A stretch of DNA of 64,000 bases from Oscillospiraceae bacterium (GTDB taxonomy: Bacteria > Bacillota > Clostridia > UMGS1840 > HGM11507). The notes under the pieces are model-generated. The model worked only from the letters and a program-made list of their open reading frames with translations, made no database searches and was not told the origin of the DNA. The translations under genes were made by a program, and so were the position numbers. Below are positions 35,054-42,888 of this stretch, piece after piece (position 1 is the first letter of the stretch; each line of letters begins with the position of its first letter). Where the stretch lies: assembly GCA_015068665.1 (NCBI GenBank), contig SVKB01000003.1, positions 1 through 64,000 of the forward strand, given 5' to 3'.

Positions 35054-35407
35054 TTGAGAAAGTTTTTTATATTTTCTATTATATTGATAGTTTTTATTGC
35101 TATATATAATTTTATATACAGTAATGAACAAATAAATTTGCAAAATGCTAATTTTACCGTAGAAGCGTGGCAAAATGAACCATTTAAAAGAATATATATT
35201 GTTGAAGATTTGCACAAAAAACATTCTTTAGTTTCTATGAATAAAAATGAAATACTTGATTTACTGGGAAAGCAGCATTGTACTATTACAGACAAAAGTA
35301 TAACCTATACTTTAGGAAAAAAGAAAAGCGAATTATTCTTTAGTTATCTTACACTATCGTTTGATGAAAATGGACGAGTAAGCAAAACTTATATTTACCA
35401 AGATTGA
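35054..35407 (+). CDS. Small membrane-anchored protein with a BamE/SmpA-like fold (tentative)
   Basis: Start is TTG 35054 after AGGAG. Residues 4-22 are a membrane helix or uncleaved signal. The rest (about 95 residues) has the order helix with MNKNEILDLLGKQH, strand TYTLGKK, and LTLSFDENGRVSKTYIY, which fits the small SmpA/BamE-like domain found in Bacillota surface proteins. That is fold-level inference. The stop codon lies at the start of a repeat (GAGACAAGGGGACGG). Confidence 0.6.
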   Translation: MRKFFIFSIILIVFIAIYNFIYSNEQINLQNANFTVEAWQNEPFKRIYIVEDLHKKHSLVSMNKNEILDLLGKQHCTITDKSITYTLGKKKSELFFSYLTLSFDENGRVSKTYIYQD

Positions 35408-35505
35408 GACAAGGGGACGGCATAATAAATTAAGAATGCAGAATGAAAAATGCAGATTTTTCAACTGAGAGACGATTAAACACAAGGGGACGGTTCTATT
35501 GTGTT
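35406..35505. repeat. 72-bp dispersed repeat (copy 1) plus REP-type hairpin
   Basis: 35406-35477 is repeated at 36063-36134 with the same sequence (GAGACAAGGGGACGG, AGAATGCAGAATG, ACTGAGAGACGATT parts). Directly after copy 1, a REP-type unit lies between ACACAA and TTGTGT arms (35480-35505). Confidence 0.8.
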
Positions 35506-35521
35506 TTGAGAGGGGCTTATT

Positions 35522-36049
35522 ATGGATTGTATTGAGAAAAAGAATAAAAAAGCATTAGTTTTAACAATTTTGATTATAACAGTAATATCTATTGCTTTTC
35601 ATTTTATATATCAGTATTATTGTATAAAATGTGTATTTCATCTTCCGGGGCTTAATCATGGAGTATATGTAATAAAAATAGATGTGTTTAATAATGTAAC
35701 AGCGGAATATGGCACTCGTAATATATATGACAATTTCAGTCCTTTGTTAAAATTGCGGGATGCGGGATTTGGATATAGCAAAGGGTACTGTAATATATCG
35801 GATAACCAAGAAGCCTTTATCTCTGATTTTAGGAGACTTTGGGATAATAAAGTTTTCAAAACAAATGAAGCTGCATACAACTATAATGATGTATATATAG
35901 TTGAGATAAAGTACAAAGGGGAAGTAATTGTGGATGCGTTGAATATAGAACAAGATGCAACGCAAAGATATATTAATGGAATATTGGAATTAAGTCCGTT
36001 GAAAATACAGAACACAATGGGATGGTTCGAGACCACTGAAAAAGTCTAA
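35522..36049 (+). CDS. Membrane-anchored hypothetical protein, 175 aa
   Basis: One membrane helix at about residues 10-30 after a lysine-rich start, then an external domain of about 140 residues with two cysteines near the membrane and several aromatic residues. No family recognised. AGAGGGGC lies before the ATG. The last residues (FETTEKV) are encoded by the GAGACCACTGAAA repeat motif, as with the RDD gene upstream. Repeats sit on both sides. Confidence 0.55.
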   Translation: MDCIEKKNKKALVLTILIITVISIAFHFIYQYYCIKCVFHLPGLNHGVYVIKIDVFNNVTAEYGTRNIYDNFSPLLKLRDAGFGYSKGYCNISDNQEAFISDFRRLWDNKVFKTNEAAYNYNDVYIVEIKYKGEVIVDALNIEQDATQRYINGILELSPLKIQNTMGWFETTEKV

Positions 36050-36134
36050 TTTTTATTAAGAAGAGACAAGGGGACGGCATAATAAATTAAGAATGCAGAA
36101 TGAAAAATGCAGATTTTTCAACTGAGAGACGATT
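36028..36134. repeat. REP motif and 72-bp dispersed repeat (copy 2)
   Basis: GAGACCACTGAAA at 36029 lies inside the preceding gene's end. The 72-bp copy follows at 36063-36134. A related inverted piece (TTTGCATTCTGCA) lies at about 36432-36461. Confidence 0.75.
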
Positions 36135-36174
36135 TAATTCGTCTCTTTTTTGTTTGGTTGACAACACCGGATAT

Positions 36175-36278
36175 AAATCCTTCGGATTTTCGATATGTTT
36201 TGCGAAAGCAAAACTCGATATGTGCTTCGCACTCGATATGTTCCTGCGGAACTCGATATGTTGCCTTACGGCAACGAG
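36175..36278. repeat. Hairpin array C: hairpins separated by CTCGATATG
   Basis: The word is at 36190, 36214, 36232 and 36252. The hairpins between are AAATCC/GGATTT, TTTTGC/GCAAAA (GAAA loop), TGC/GCA, TTCC/GGAA and TTGCC/GGCAA. It shares word, order and first hairpin with array B, but the other hairpins differ in sequence while staying paired. Confidence 0.8.
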
Positions 36279-36313
36279 AAAAGGACGGATGCCGAATGGC
36301 ATATCCGTCCTTT
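36279..36313 (-). terminator. Hairpin, possible terminator of mtnN
   Basis: AAAGGACGGATGCC pairs with GGCATATCCGTCCTTT with a 2-nt bulge. On the - strand a short T-run follows the stem. It lies about 160 bp beyond the mtnN stop, so assignment is tentative. Confidence 0.45.
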
Positions 36314-36320
36314 CCTTAAT

Positions 36321-36427
36321 GTTGACATAAGTCAACAATTCATGATTTTTTAAAAATCAATTCATGTTATCGAATAGATAACAATTCATGCACCGTAAGG
36401 TGCAATTCATTATGCCGCTTGCGGCAT
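36321..36427. repeat. Hairpin array D: hairpins separated by AATTCAT
   Basis: Perfect hairpins GTTGAC/GTCAAC (36321-36336), GATTTTT/AAAAATC (36344-36358), GTTATC/GATAAC (36366-36382), GCACC/GGTGC (36390-36403) and ATGCCGC/GCGGCAT (36412-36427) alternate with the same 7-nt word AATTCAT at 36337, 36359, 36383 and 36404. No open frame accounts for it. Confidence 0.85.
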
Positions 36428-36470
36428 CTCATTTTGCATTCTGCACTCTGAATTCTGCATTTATAAGGTA

Positions 36471-37160
36471 TTACTCCATTTCCCCGATAAACCTGCAAAT
36501 AAGCTTTACGGAATTTTCCGCCGCCATTTTGCAGAATTTCATAAAATCCATGTGGGAGCTTCCGTCAGCCTTATCGGATATAGCTCTTATAATTGCAAAA
36601 TCAACTCCGTTAAGATATGCGGTATGTGCAATGCTTCCGCCCTCCATTTCACAGGCCACAGCATTAAATTTTTTTGCAAGATAATCCTTTTTATCCTTCC
36701 CGGATATAAATGCATCGGTGGTTGCAACTATTCCCGATTTAACCTTAAGGCCTTCCTTTTTTGCCGCATCGGTAAGCCTTTTTACTACCCGGTCGGTACA
36801 GCTTATATTTTTACTCTTGATTTCGGGAATATAGCCTGTCTCCATCCCTAAAGGACTTAAATCAAAATCTGCCTCAACCGCCGAGTGAGGGATTGCAATA
36901 TCACCGATATCAAGCTCATTTGACAAGGAGCCTGCCACACCCGTATTTATTAATAGGGAGGGCTTGAAATTAAGGAGCATTGTCTGGGCACATATTGCCG
37001 AATTAACCTTGCCGATTCCGCAGGTGGCAATCACAACCTTTTTTCCGCACAGCGTACCCTTTACATATTCAATTCCGCTTATTGTTTCGATTTCTTTATT
37101 TTCGCATAAAGCCTTTAAGGCATCCACCTCAATGCTCATTGCACCTATAATTCCGATCAT
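36471..37160 (-). CDS. mtnN: 5'-methylthioadenosine/S-adenosylhomocysteine nucleosidase
   Basis: Hydrolyses MTA and SAH to adenine plus the thioribose. IGIIGAMSIEVDALKAL is the N-terminal phosphorylase-family motif; INTGVAGSL, ACEMEGGSIAHTAY (ribose-binding Met-Glu) and FAIIRAISDKADGSS with the catalytic Asp are all present. 229 residues is normal. AGAGGTG lies before the ATG. It is a single gene, divergent from ylxM-ffh. Confidence 0.95.
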   Translation of the reverse strand: MIGIIGAMSIEVDALKALCENKEIETISGIEYVKGTLCGKKVVIATCGIGKVNSAICAQTMLLNFKPSLLINTGVAGSLSNELDIGDIAIPHSAVEADFDLSPLGMETGYIPEIKSKNISCTDRVVKRLTDAAKKEGLKVKSGIVATTDAFISGKDKKDYLAKKFNAVACEMEGGSIAHTAYLNGVDFAIIRAISDKADGSSHMDFMKFCKMAAENSVKLICRFIGEME

Positions 37161-37179
37161 AAAAACACCTCTTTATTTC

Positions 37180-37207
37180 ATTTTATCAGAAACGGAAAAA
37201 ATGTCAA
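37180..37207 (-). promoter_or_regulatory. Promoter of mtnN
   Basis: On the - strand TTGACA (37202-37207) and TAAAAT (37180-37185) are 16 bp apart, about 20 bp before the start codon. Confidence 0.65.
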
Positions 37208-37239
37208 TTTAAAATACTTAAAAAAATTCAAAAAAACTA

Positions 37240-37268
37240 TTGACAATCATACTTTTTTAATATATAAT
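37240..37268 (+). promoter_or_regulatory. Promoter of the ylxM-ffh-rpsP operon
   Basis: Consensus TTGACA (37240-37245), 17-bp spacer, consensus TATAAT (37263-37268). It drives the SRP/ribosome block. Confidence 0.85.
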
Positions 37269-37323
37269 CGTTAAGGATGTAAAGGAAATTACTTTACATA
37301 TATTGCGAATCGGGGGGATTTAT

Positions 37324-37686
37324 ATGGCTAAAGACCTTAAAATGTGTGTTCTTCTTGATATATACGGTGAGCTTCTTACCGAAAAGCAGTATGAGATAAT
37401 GGATTTTTATTACAATCAGGATTATTCGTTAGCTGAAATCAGTGAGCATCTTGATATAACCCGTCAGGGTGTGAGAGACAGTATCAAACGAAGTGAGCAA
37501 ACACTTATAGAATTTGAGGATAAGCTTAACTTAAGTGAAAAATTTGGCTCCAACCGTGAAAACTTTGAAAAAATCAGTAAGATTTTAAAGGAAATGTCTC
37601 ATTATAATAATACCCGTATAAGAGATAATAAGCTTCAGGGCTGGTTATCCGAAATGGCAGGGATTATAGATAAGCTTGAGCTTTAA
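37324..37686 (+). CDS. ylxM: YlxM-family HTH protein
   Basis: A 120-residue helical DNA-binding-type protein: YGELLTEKQYEIMDFYYNQDYSLAEISEHLDITRQGVRDSIKRSE is the sigma-70 region 4-like helix-turn-helix of the UPF0122/YlxM family. In Bacillota and streptococci it is encoded next to ffh and modulates the SRP pathway. ATG 37324 follows GGGGGG; the frame extends upstream to 37303 without support. Confidence 0.92.
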   Translation: MAKDLKMCVLLDIYGELLTEKQYEIMDFYYNQDYSLAEISEHLDITRQGVRDSIKRSEQTLIEFEDKLNLSEKFGSNRENFEKISKILKEMSHYNNTRIRDNKLQGWLSEMAGIIDKLEL

Positions 37687-37699
37687 GGATGTGAAATAA

Positions 37700-39025
37700 A
37701 TGGCATTTGATAATTTAAAGGATAAGCTTTCCGATATTTTTAAAAACCTTAAAAGAAAGGGTAAGCTTACCGAGGCAGATGTTAAGCTGGCAATGCGTGA
37801 AATAAGAGTAGCGCTTCTTGAAGCCGATGTTAACTTTAAGGTTGCCAAGGACTTTGTTAAATCAATCAGTGAAAAGGCTGTGGGTGCCGAGGTAATGGAA
37901 AGCCTCACTCCCGGTCAGCAGGTTATAAAAATTGTTAATGAAGAGCTGTGCACACTTATGGGCGGTGAAAATCAGAAAATTAATTTTTCCGATAATCCTC
38001 CAACCGTAATTATGCTTGTAGGTCTTCAGGGTACAGGTAAAACCACTACCTGTGCAAAGCTTTCCGGAATATTAAAAAAGCAGGGTAAACGCCCTATGCT
38101 TGTTGCCTGTGACGTTTACCGTCCTGCCGCTGTAAAGCAGCTGTGCACCGTAGGCGGCTCCTTCGATGTTCCCGTTTATTATGAGGAGGATTGCAAAAAT
38201 CCTGTTCAGATTGCAAAAAACGGTGTTGAAAAAGCAAAAAAAGAATTAAATGATGTTGTAATTATAGATACCGCAGGCCGTCTTCATATTGATGAAGAGC
38301 TGATGGATGAGCTGTCTTCCATTAAAGAGGCAGTAAACCCTACCGAGATTTTACTTGTAATTGATGCGATGACCGGTCAGGATGCTCTTAATTTTGCAAC
38401 AGCTTTTAATGACAGACTTGATATGACAGGTGTTATCATTACCAAGCTTGACGGCGATGCCCGAGGCGGTAGTGTGCTTTCGGTAAAGGCAATAACGGGT
38501 AAGCCCGTAAAGTTTGTCGGTATGGGAGAAAAGCTTAACGAGCTTGAACCCTTCCATCCTGACCGTATGGCATCAAGAATTTTAGGTATGGGCGATGTAT
38601 TGAGCCTTATTGAAAAAGCCGAGCAGGCAATTGATATGAAAAAGGCTCAGGAGCTTACTGAAAAAATGCGTGCCCAGACCTTTACCTTCACGGATTTTTT
38701 AGATCAGATAGACCAGGTAAAAAATATGGGACCTATCGAAGATTTACTGGGAATGCTTCCGGGAGTCAATAAAAAGGCTCTTGCAGGGGTTAAAATTCCT
38801 GATAACCAGTTTGATAAAACCAAAGCTATCATCTATTCAATGACAGTAGCTGAACGAGAAAATCCGTCAATTATAAATCTTTCCAGAAAGGAAAGAATTG
38901 CAAAGGGAAGCGGCACCACCGTTCCCGAGGTAAATGCTCTTTTAAAGCAGTTTGAGCAAATGAAAAAAATGATGAAGCAGTTTACGGGTAAGAAAATGCC
39001 CCGTCACTTCAGAGGCTTATTTTAG
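37700..39025 (+). CDS. ffh: Signal recognition particle protein Ffh
   Basis: SRP54 GTPase that brings nascent membrane proteins to the translocon. Order: N domain (1-90), G domain with GLQGTGKTTTCAKL (G1), DVYRPAAV, DTAGRLHID (G3) and TKLDGDARGG (G4 region), then the methionine-rich M domain (about 300-441) with KGSGT and GKKMPRHFRG. 441 residues is normal. It follows ylxM by 13 bp. Confidence 0.97.
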   Translation: MAFDNLKDKLSDIFKNLKRKGKLTEADVKLAMREIRVALLEADVNFKVAKDFVKSISEKAVGAEVMESLTPGQQVIKIVNEELCTLMGGENQKINFSDNPPTVIMLVGLQGTGKTTTCAKLSGILKKQGKRPMLVACDVYRPAAVKQLCTVGGSFDVPVYYEEDCKNPVQIAKNGVEKAKKELNDVVIIDTAGRLHIDEELMDELSSIKEAVNPTEILLVIDAMTGQDALNFATAFNDRLDMTGVIITKLDGDARGGSVLSVKAITGKPVKFVGMGEKLNELEPFHPDRMASRILGMGDVLSLIEKAEQAIDMKKAQELTEKMRAQTFTFTDFLDQIDQVKNMGPIEDLLGMLPGVNKKALAGVKIPDNQFDKTKAIIYSMTVAERENPSIINLSRKERIAKGSGTTVPEVNALLKQFEQMKKMMKQFTGKKMPRHFRGLF

Positions 39026-39078
39026 TTTATAATTAAAATTATAATAAAAAATTAAAAAGAAAAACGGAGGAATTTAAC

Positions 39079-39321
39079 ATGGCAGTTAAAATCAGATTAA
39101 AGAGAATGGGCGCAAAGAAGACCCCATTTTACAGAGTAGTTGTAGCAGATTCAAGATTTCCAAGAGACGGTAGATTTATCGAAGAAATCGGTACCTACAA
39201 TCCTTTAACAAAGGAAAAGGTATTCAACGTTGATGCTGAAAAGGCTAAAAAGTGGATTGCTAACGGCGCTCAGCCAACAGATACTGTTAGAGAATTACTT
39301 AAGAAGAACAACATAATCTAA
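39079..39321 (+). CDS. rpsP: 30S ribosomal protein S16
   Basis: 80 residues beginning [20 protein letters not shown], with [20 protein letters not shown]: diagnostic for bS16. GGAGG precedes the ATG. It lies in the conserved ffh-rpsP-khpA-rimM-trmD order. Confidence 0.97.
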   Translation: MAVKIRLKRMGAKKTPFYRVVVADSRFPRDGRFIEEIGTYNPLTKEKVFNVDAEKAKKWIANGAQPTDTVRELLKKNNII

Positions 39322-39332
39322 GGGTGTAGAAT

Positions 39333-39560
39333 ATGAAAGATTTATTACAGTTTCTTGCAACCTCTTTGGTTGACAGTCCTGAAAATGTGACTATCGAAGA
39401 AAGAGAAGAGGAAAGAACCATTTACTACACACTTCATGTTGACGAAAAGGATATGGGTAAAATCATCGGTAAGCAGGGCAAGAATGCTCAGGCAATAAGA
39501 ACCCTTATGAAGGCTGCCGGTGCCAAAACTGATAAAAGGATTATTGTTGATATAGTATGA
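39333..39560 (+). CDS. khpA: KH-domain RNA-binding protein KhpA
   Basis: The 75-residue protein is a single KH domain with GKIIGKQGKNAQAIRTLM, the GxxG loop that contacts RNA. KhpA partners with KhpB in control of cell division and wall synthesis in several Bacillota. It overlaps rimM by 4 bp. Confidence 0.94.
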   Translation: MKDLLQFLATSLVDSPENVTIEEREEERTIYYTLHVDEKDMGKIIGKQGKNAQAIRTLMKAAGAKTDKRIIVDIV

Positions 39561-40054
39561 GTAAGGTTGAAGTAGGAAAGGTAGTCAATACGCGCGGCTT
39601 AAGAGGAGAAATCAAGGTTTATCCTCTTATTGACGAGCTTGAAGCCTTTAATGAATTTGAATATCTTTTAATTAAGGATACACGCTATAACATCAAGGGT
39701 GTGAAATTCTTTAAAAATATGGTATTTGTTACCCTGGAGGGAGTGGATACCATTGAAAAGGCAGAGGCTTTGAAAAATTACTCCTGCGAGCTTTATGAGG
39801 AGGATTTACCCGAGCTTTCAGAGGGTGAATTTTACATAAAGGATATTTTGGGTATGGAGGTTATTACCGATGAAGGCGTTTTGCTTGGTATTGTTTCCGA
39901 TGTGCTGCGCACAGGCAGTAACGATGTGTATGAGGTAAAATGTCAGGGTAAAAAGCCTATGTACATTCCCGCTATAAAGGATGTAGTATTGGACTATAAC
40001 ATTCCTGAAGGGAAAATGACCGTTCATATTATACCCGGTCTTGACGAGCTATGA
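39557..40054 (+). CDS. rimM: 16S rRNA processing protein RimM
   Basis: Late 30S assembly factor that binds S19. The N-terminal barrel starts VEVGKVVNTRGLRGEIKVYP and the PRC-barrel half has YIKDILGMEVITDEG and PMYIPAIKDVVLDYN. 165 residues is normal. Overlaps khpA and trmD by 4 bp each. Confidence 0.95.
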   Translation: MSKVEVGKVVNTRGLRGEIKVYPLIDELEAFNEFEYLLIKDTRYNIKGVKFFKNMVFVTLEGVDTIEKAEALKNYSCELYEEDLPELSEGEFYIKDILGMEVITDEGVLLGIVSDVLRTGSNDVYEVKCQGKKPMYIPAIKDVVLDYNIPEGKMTVHIIPGLDEL

Positions 40055-40794
40055 GAATAGATATTTTAACCTTATTTCCCGATATGATAGGGGCAGTTTT
40101 AGGGGAGTCGGTTACAGGCAGAGCCCTTAAGAAAAACCTTTTCGAGCTTAATCTTGTCGATATAAGGGATTATACCCTTGATAAGCACAGAAGGGTGGAT
40201 GATTATCCTTATGGCGGCGGTGACGGAATGGTAATGCAGGCGGAGCCTGTTTATAATGCCTACAATGCCGTAAAAAGTGAAAAATCCCGCTTTTTCTATC
40301 TTACCCCTCACGGGAAAACCTTTAATCAGGCTATGGCAAAGGAGCTTAGCGAAGAAGAACATCTCATCTTCCTTTGCGGTCACTATGAAGGAATTGACCA
40401 GAGAGTCATTGATCTTTTAAAGCCGGAGGAAATCTCCTTGGGAGATTTTATTTTAACCGGCGGCGAGCTGGCAGTTATGCCTGTTTGCGACAGCATTTTA
40501 AGGCTTCTGCCCGGGGTTTTGGGAAACGAAACCTCAATGGTGGAGGAGTCGTTTGAAAATAATCTTCTTGAATATCCTCAGTATACAAGACCCGAGGAAT
40601 TTATGGAAAAAAGGGTGCCCGAGGTTTTGCTTTCGGGGCATCATAAAAATATTGAAGACTGGCGAAGGGAAAAATCGCTGGAGGTTACCTTAAGGAAGCG
40701 TCCCGATTTATTAAAAAACGCCGAACTTTCCAAAAAAGACAAGGAATTTTTGGAAAAATTGAAAAAAAGTCTTGCCAAAGACGAATTGGTATGA
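40051..40794 (+). CDS. trmD: tRNA (guanine-N1)-methyltransferase TrmD
   Basis: Methylates G37 of tRNA. Knotted SPOUT enzyme with IDILTLFPDM, YPYGGGDGMVMQ, FLCGHYEGIDQRV, the knot region EEISLGDFILTGGELA and GHHKNIEDWR. 247 residues. Its last codons contain the promoter for rplS. Confidence 0.97.
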   Translation: MRIDILTLFPDMIGAVLGESVTGRALKKNLFELNLVDIRDYTLDKHRRVDDYPYGGGDGMVMQAEPVYNAYNAVKSEKSRFFYLTPHGKTFNQAMAKELSEEEHLIFLCGHYEGIDQRVIDLLKPEEISLGDFILTGGELAVMPVCDSILRLLPGVLGNETSMVEESFENNLLEYPQYTRPEEFMEKRVPEVLLSGHHKNIEDWRREKSLEVTLRKRPDLLKNAELSKKDKEFLEKLKKSLAKDELV

Positions 40795-40800
40795 TATAAT
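40772..40800 (+). promoter_or_regulatory. Internal promoter for rplS
   Basis: TTGCCA (40772-40777), 17-bp spacer, extended TGA-TATAAT with the hexamer at 40795-40800. It sits across the trmD stop codon and drives the structured leader that follows. Confidence 0.75.
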
Positions 40801-40814
40801 GTTATACTGTATTA

Positions 40815-40873
40815 AGGTGCTCCTCTGGTAGTTAGCAAACGGGTGTTTGCGTGTGGGCTGTTTATGAGCATCT
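40815..40873 (+). promoter_or_regulatory. Structured leader of rplS (L19-leader-like)
   Basis: An outer stem AGGTGCTC (40815-40822) with GAGCATCT (40866-40873) encloses a perfect hairpin GCAAAC-GGGT-GTTTGC (40835-40850). The rplS ribosome site comes 13 bases later. Autoregulatory L19 leader RNAs are known in this position in Bacillota. Location, own promoter and fold support the call; a covariance-model match could not be run. Confidence 0.65.
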
Positions 40874-40896
40874 GCTAAAGAAGGGAGGATTAAGCA

Positions 40897-41238
40897 ATGG
40901 ATATTATTAAATCTATTACTGCGGATCTTATCAGAACTGATTTACCTGAACTTAAAATTGGTGATACTGTAAGAGTATTCGTTAAAGTTCGTGAAGGAAA
41001 CAGAGAAAGACTTCAGGCTTTCGAAGGAACAATTATCAGAAAGAAAAACGGCGGAATAGCTGAAACCTTTACTGTGAGAAGAGTGTCTTACGGTGTTGGT
41101 GTTGAGAGAACATTCCCTGTTAACTCACCTAACATAGGTAAAATCGAGATTATTAGAAAAGGTAAAGTTAGAAGAGCTAAACTTTATTATCTTAGAGACC
41201 GAGTTGGTAAAGCAGCTAAGGTTAAGGAAAGAATCTAA
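40897..41238 (+). CDS. rplS: 50S ribosomal protein L19
   Basis: 113 residues with [58 protein letters not shown] and [21 protein letters not shown]: bL19 throughout. GGGAGG precedes the ATG. It has its own promoter and leader and is followed by a terminator-like hairpin. Confidence 0.97.
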   Translation: MDIIKSITADLIRTDLPELKIGDTVRVFVKVREGNRERLQAFEGTIIRKKNGGIAETFTVRRVSYGVGVERTFPVNSPNIGKIEIIRKGKVRRAKLYYLRDRVGKAAKVKERI

Positions 41239-41252
41239 TAACAAAACAAAGG

Positions 41253-41290
41253 GGCTTGAAAACATTCGGTTGTTTTTAAGCCTGTTTTAC
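41253..41290 (+). terminator. Terminator or attenuator between rplS and lepB
   Basis: GGCTTGAAAACA pairs with TGTTTTTAAGCC around TTCG, followed by a TGTTTTACTTTT stretch. It may only partly stop transcription, since lepB follows without an obvious promoter. Confidence 0.65.
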
Positions 41291-41308
41291 TTTTCAGGGA
41301 GGCTTATT

Positions 41309-42043
41309 ATGGAAGAATTTGAAAAGAATATGAATGAAGAGCTTAATGAAGAAATAAAGGAAGAAACTTTGACCGAAGCTGCAGATTCTGAGGAAACAGA
41401 AGAGTATGTTAAAATCGAGGTTGATTCGGTAACCGAGGAAACCGAGGACGGAGAAGTTATCGAGCTTTTAGATATAGACGAAAAACCCAAAAAAAGTGTT
41501 TTTAAGGAAATCCTTGACTGGGTATACTCAATTGCCATGGCACTTGCAGTTGTTTTGGTGCTTCATATTTTCGTATTTGTTATGGTAAATGTTTCCGGCT
41601 CATCTATGTATCCTACATTGGTTGACGGGGACAGGCTGATTGCAAGCCGTATGTATTTTGAGCCTGAAAACGGAGATATAGTTGTTGTTGAACCCTATCT
41701 TTCAGAGGGTACCGTCAAGGGCAAGGTTATGTTCGGAAGAACTCTCTATATAAAAAGAATAATTGCCACCGAGGGGCAGACTATTGATATCAAAAACCAC
41801 AAGGTATATATTGACGGCAAGGAAATCAATGAGGAATATATTTCCGATTCGGTAAGAACAATTGCCGGCACAACCCGACTCCCTTTAACGGTTCCCGAGG
41901 ATCACGTTTTCGTTATGGGAGATAACCGTGAGCACAGTCTTGACAGCCGTGACGGCTCGGTAGGTATTATAAGACATCAGCAGATTGTGGGTAAGGCTGT
42001 ATTCAGACTGTATCCCTTCTCATCCTTTGGAGTGACTAAATAA
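41309..42043 (+). CDS. lepB: Signal peptidase I
   Basis: Cleaves signal peptides outside the membrane. ATG 41309 is the start because GGGAGG lies just before it. Residues 1-68 form an unusually acidic Glu-rich cytoplasmic tail, followed by a membrane helix (about 74-94). VSGSSMYPTLVDGD holds the catalytic Ser, YIKRIIATEGQ the catalytic Lys, and VFVMGDNREHSLDSRD is box E. 244 residues. The stop overlaps the rbgA start (TAATG). Confidence 0.95.
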   Translation: MEEFEKNMNEELNEEIKEETLTEAADSEETEEYVKIEVDSVTEETEDGEVIELLDIDEKPKKSVFKEILDWVYSIAMALAVVLVLHIFVFVMVNVSGSSMYPTLVDGDRLIASRMYFEPENGDIVVVEPYLSEGTVKGKVMFGRTLYIKRIIATEGQTIDIKNHKVYIDGKEINEEYISDSVRTIAGTTRLPLTVPEDHVFVMGDNREHSLDSRDGSVGIIRHQQIVGKAVFRLYPFSSFGVTK

Positions 42044-42888
42044 TGAATATTAACTGGTTTCCGGGCCACATGAAAAAAACCGAGGGCCTGATAAAAGAAA
42101 ATTTAAAGCTGGTGGATATTGTAATCGAGCTGGTAGATGCCAGAATCCCCCTTGCTTCAAAAAATCCTTTGATAGACGAGCTTGTTAAAAACAAGCCTCG
42201 TCTTATTGTATTTAATAAATCCGATATGGCGGACGATTCTGTTACCAATGACTGGATAAATTATTACAAAAATAAGGGAATACGCGTGGTAAAGGTTAAT
42301 TCAATTGATGGCAGGGGAATTAACGATGTTTATGAGGCTGTCAATCAGGTTCTTTGTGAAAAGCTTTCAAAATATAAGGAAACAAACCTTAACTATATAA
42401 TAAAAATGATGGTAGTTGGAATTCCCAATGTGGGAAAATCCTCCTTCATCAATAAAATAACGGGCAGAGCCGGTGCGAAAACAGGAGATAAGCCGGGTAT
42501 TACCAAGGGGAAGCAGTGGGTAAGAATTAAAGAGGGCTTTGAGCTTCTTGATACCCCGGGTATTCTGTGGCATAAGTTTGACGATGATGAAATCGCAAAA
42601 AATCTTGCCTATGTAGGCTCAATCAAGGATGAAATTTTAGATGTTGAAGAGCTTGCTTTTTATCTTCTGGGCTTTTTAAAGGAAAGCTATCCCGATTGTC
42701 TTAAGGAGCGCTATAAGGTTGAATTTGATGAAGCTGCTGACACCTATGAGCTTATGGAGGAAATAGGCAGAAAAAGAGGCTTTGTAATCCGTGGCGGAGA
42801 GATTGACCTTTTCCGTACCGCCAATACAATTCTTGATGAATTCCGAAGCTTAAAGCTTGGAAGAATCAGTCTGGAGAGACCAAAATGA
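42043..42888 (+). CDS. rbgA: Ribosome biogenesis GTPase RbgA (YlqF)
   Basis: Circularly permuted GTPase needed for late 50S assembly. It starts INWFPGHMKKTEGLI; FNKSDMAD (G4) comes before GIPNVGKSSFINKI (G1) and DTPGILWHKF (G3), as expected for the permuted order. The C-terminal helical RNA-binding domain ends the 281 residues. Overlaps rnhB by 4 bp. Confidence 0.96.
   Translation: MNINWFPGHMKKTEGLIKENLKLVDIVIELVDARIPLASKNPLIDELVKNKPRLIVFNKSDMADDSVTNDWINYYKNKGIRVVKVNSIDGRGINDVYEAVNQVLCEKLSKYKETNLNYIIKMMVVGIPNVGKSSFINKITGRAGAKTGDKPGITKGKQWVRIKEGFELLDTPGILWHKFDDDEIAKNLAYVGSIKDEILDVEELAFYLLGFLKESYPDCLKERYKVEFDEAADTYELMEEIGRKRGFVIRGGEIDLFRTANTILDEFRSLKLGRISLERPK

Noticed and set aside
40805..40880. 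tRNA gene in the trmD-rplS gap
   Set aside because: No acceptor/T-arm pairing or GTTCRA-like loop; the fold fits a ribosomal protein leader better.
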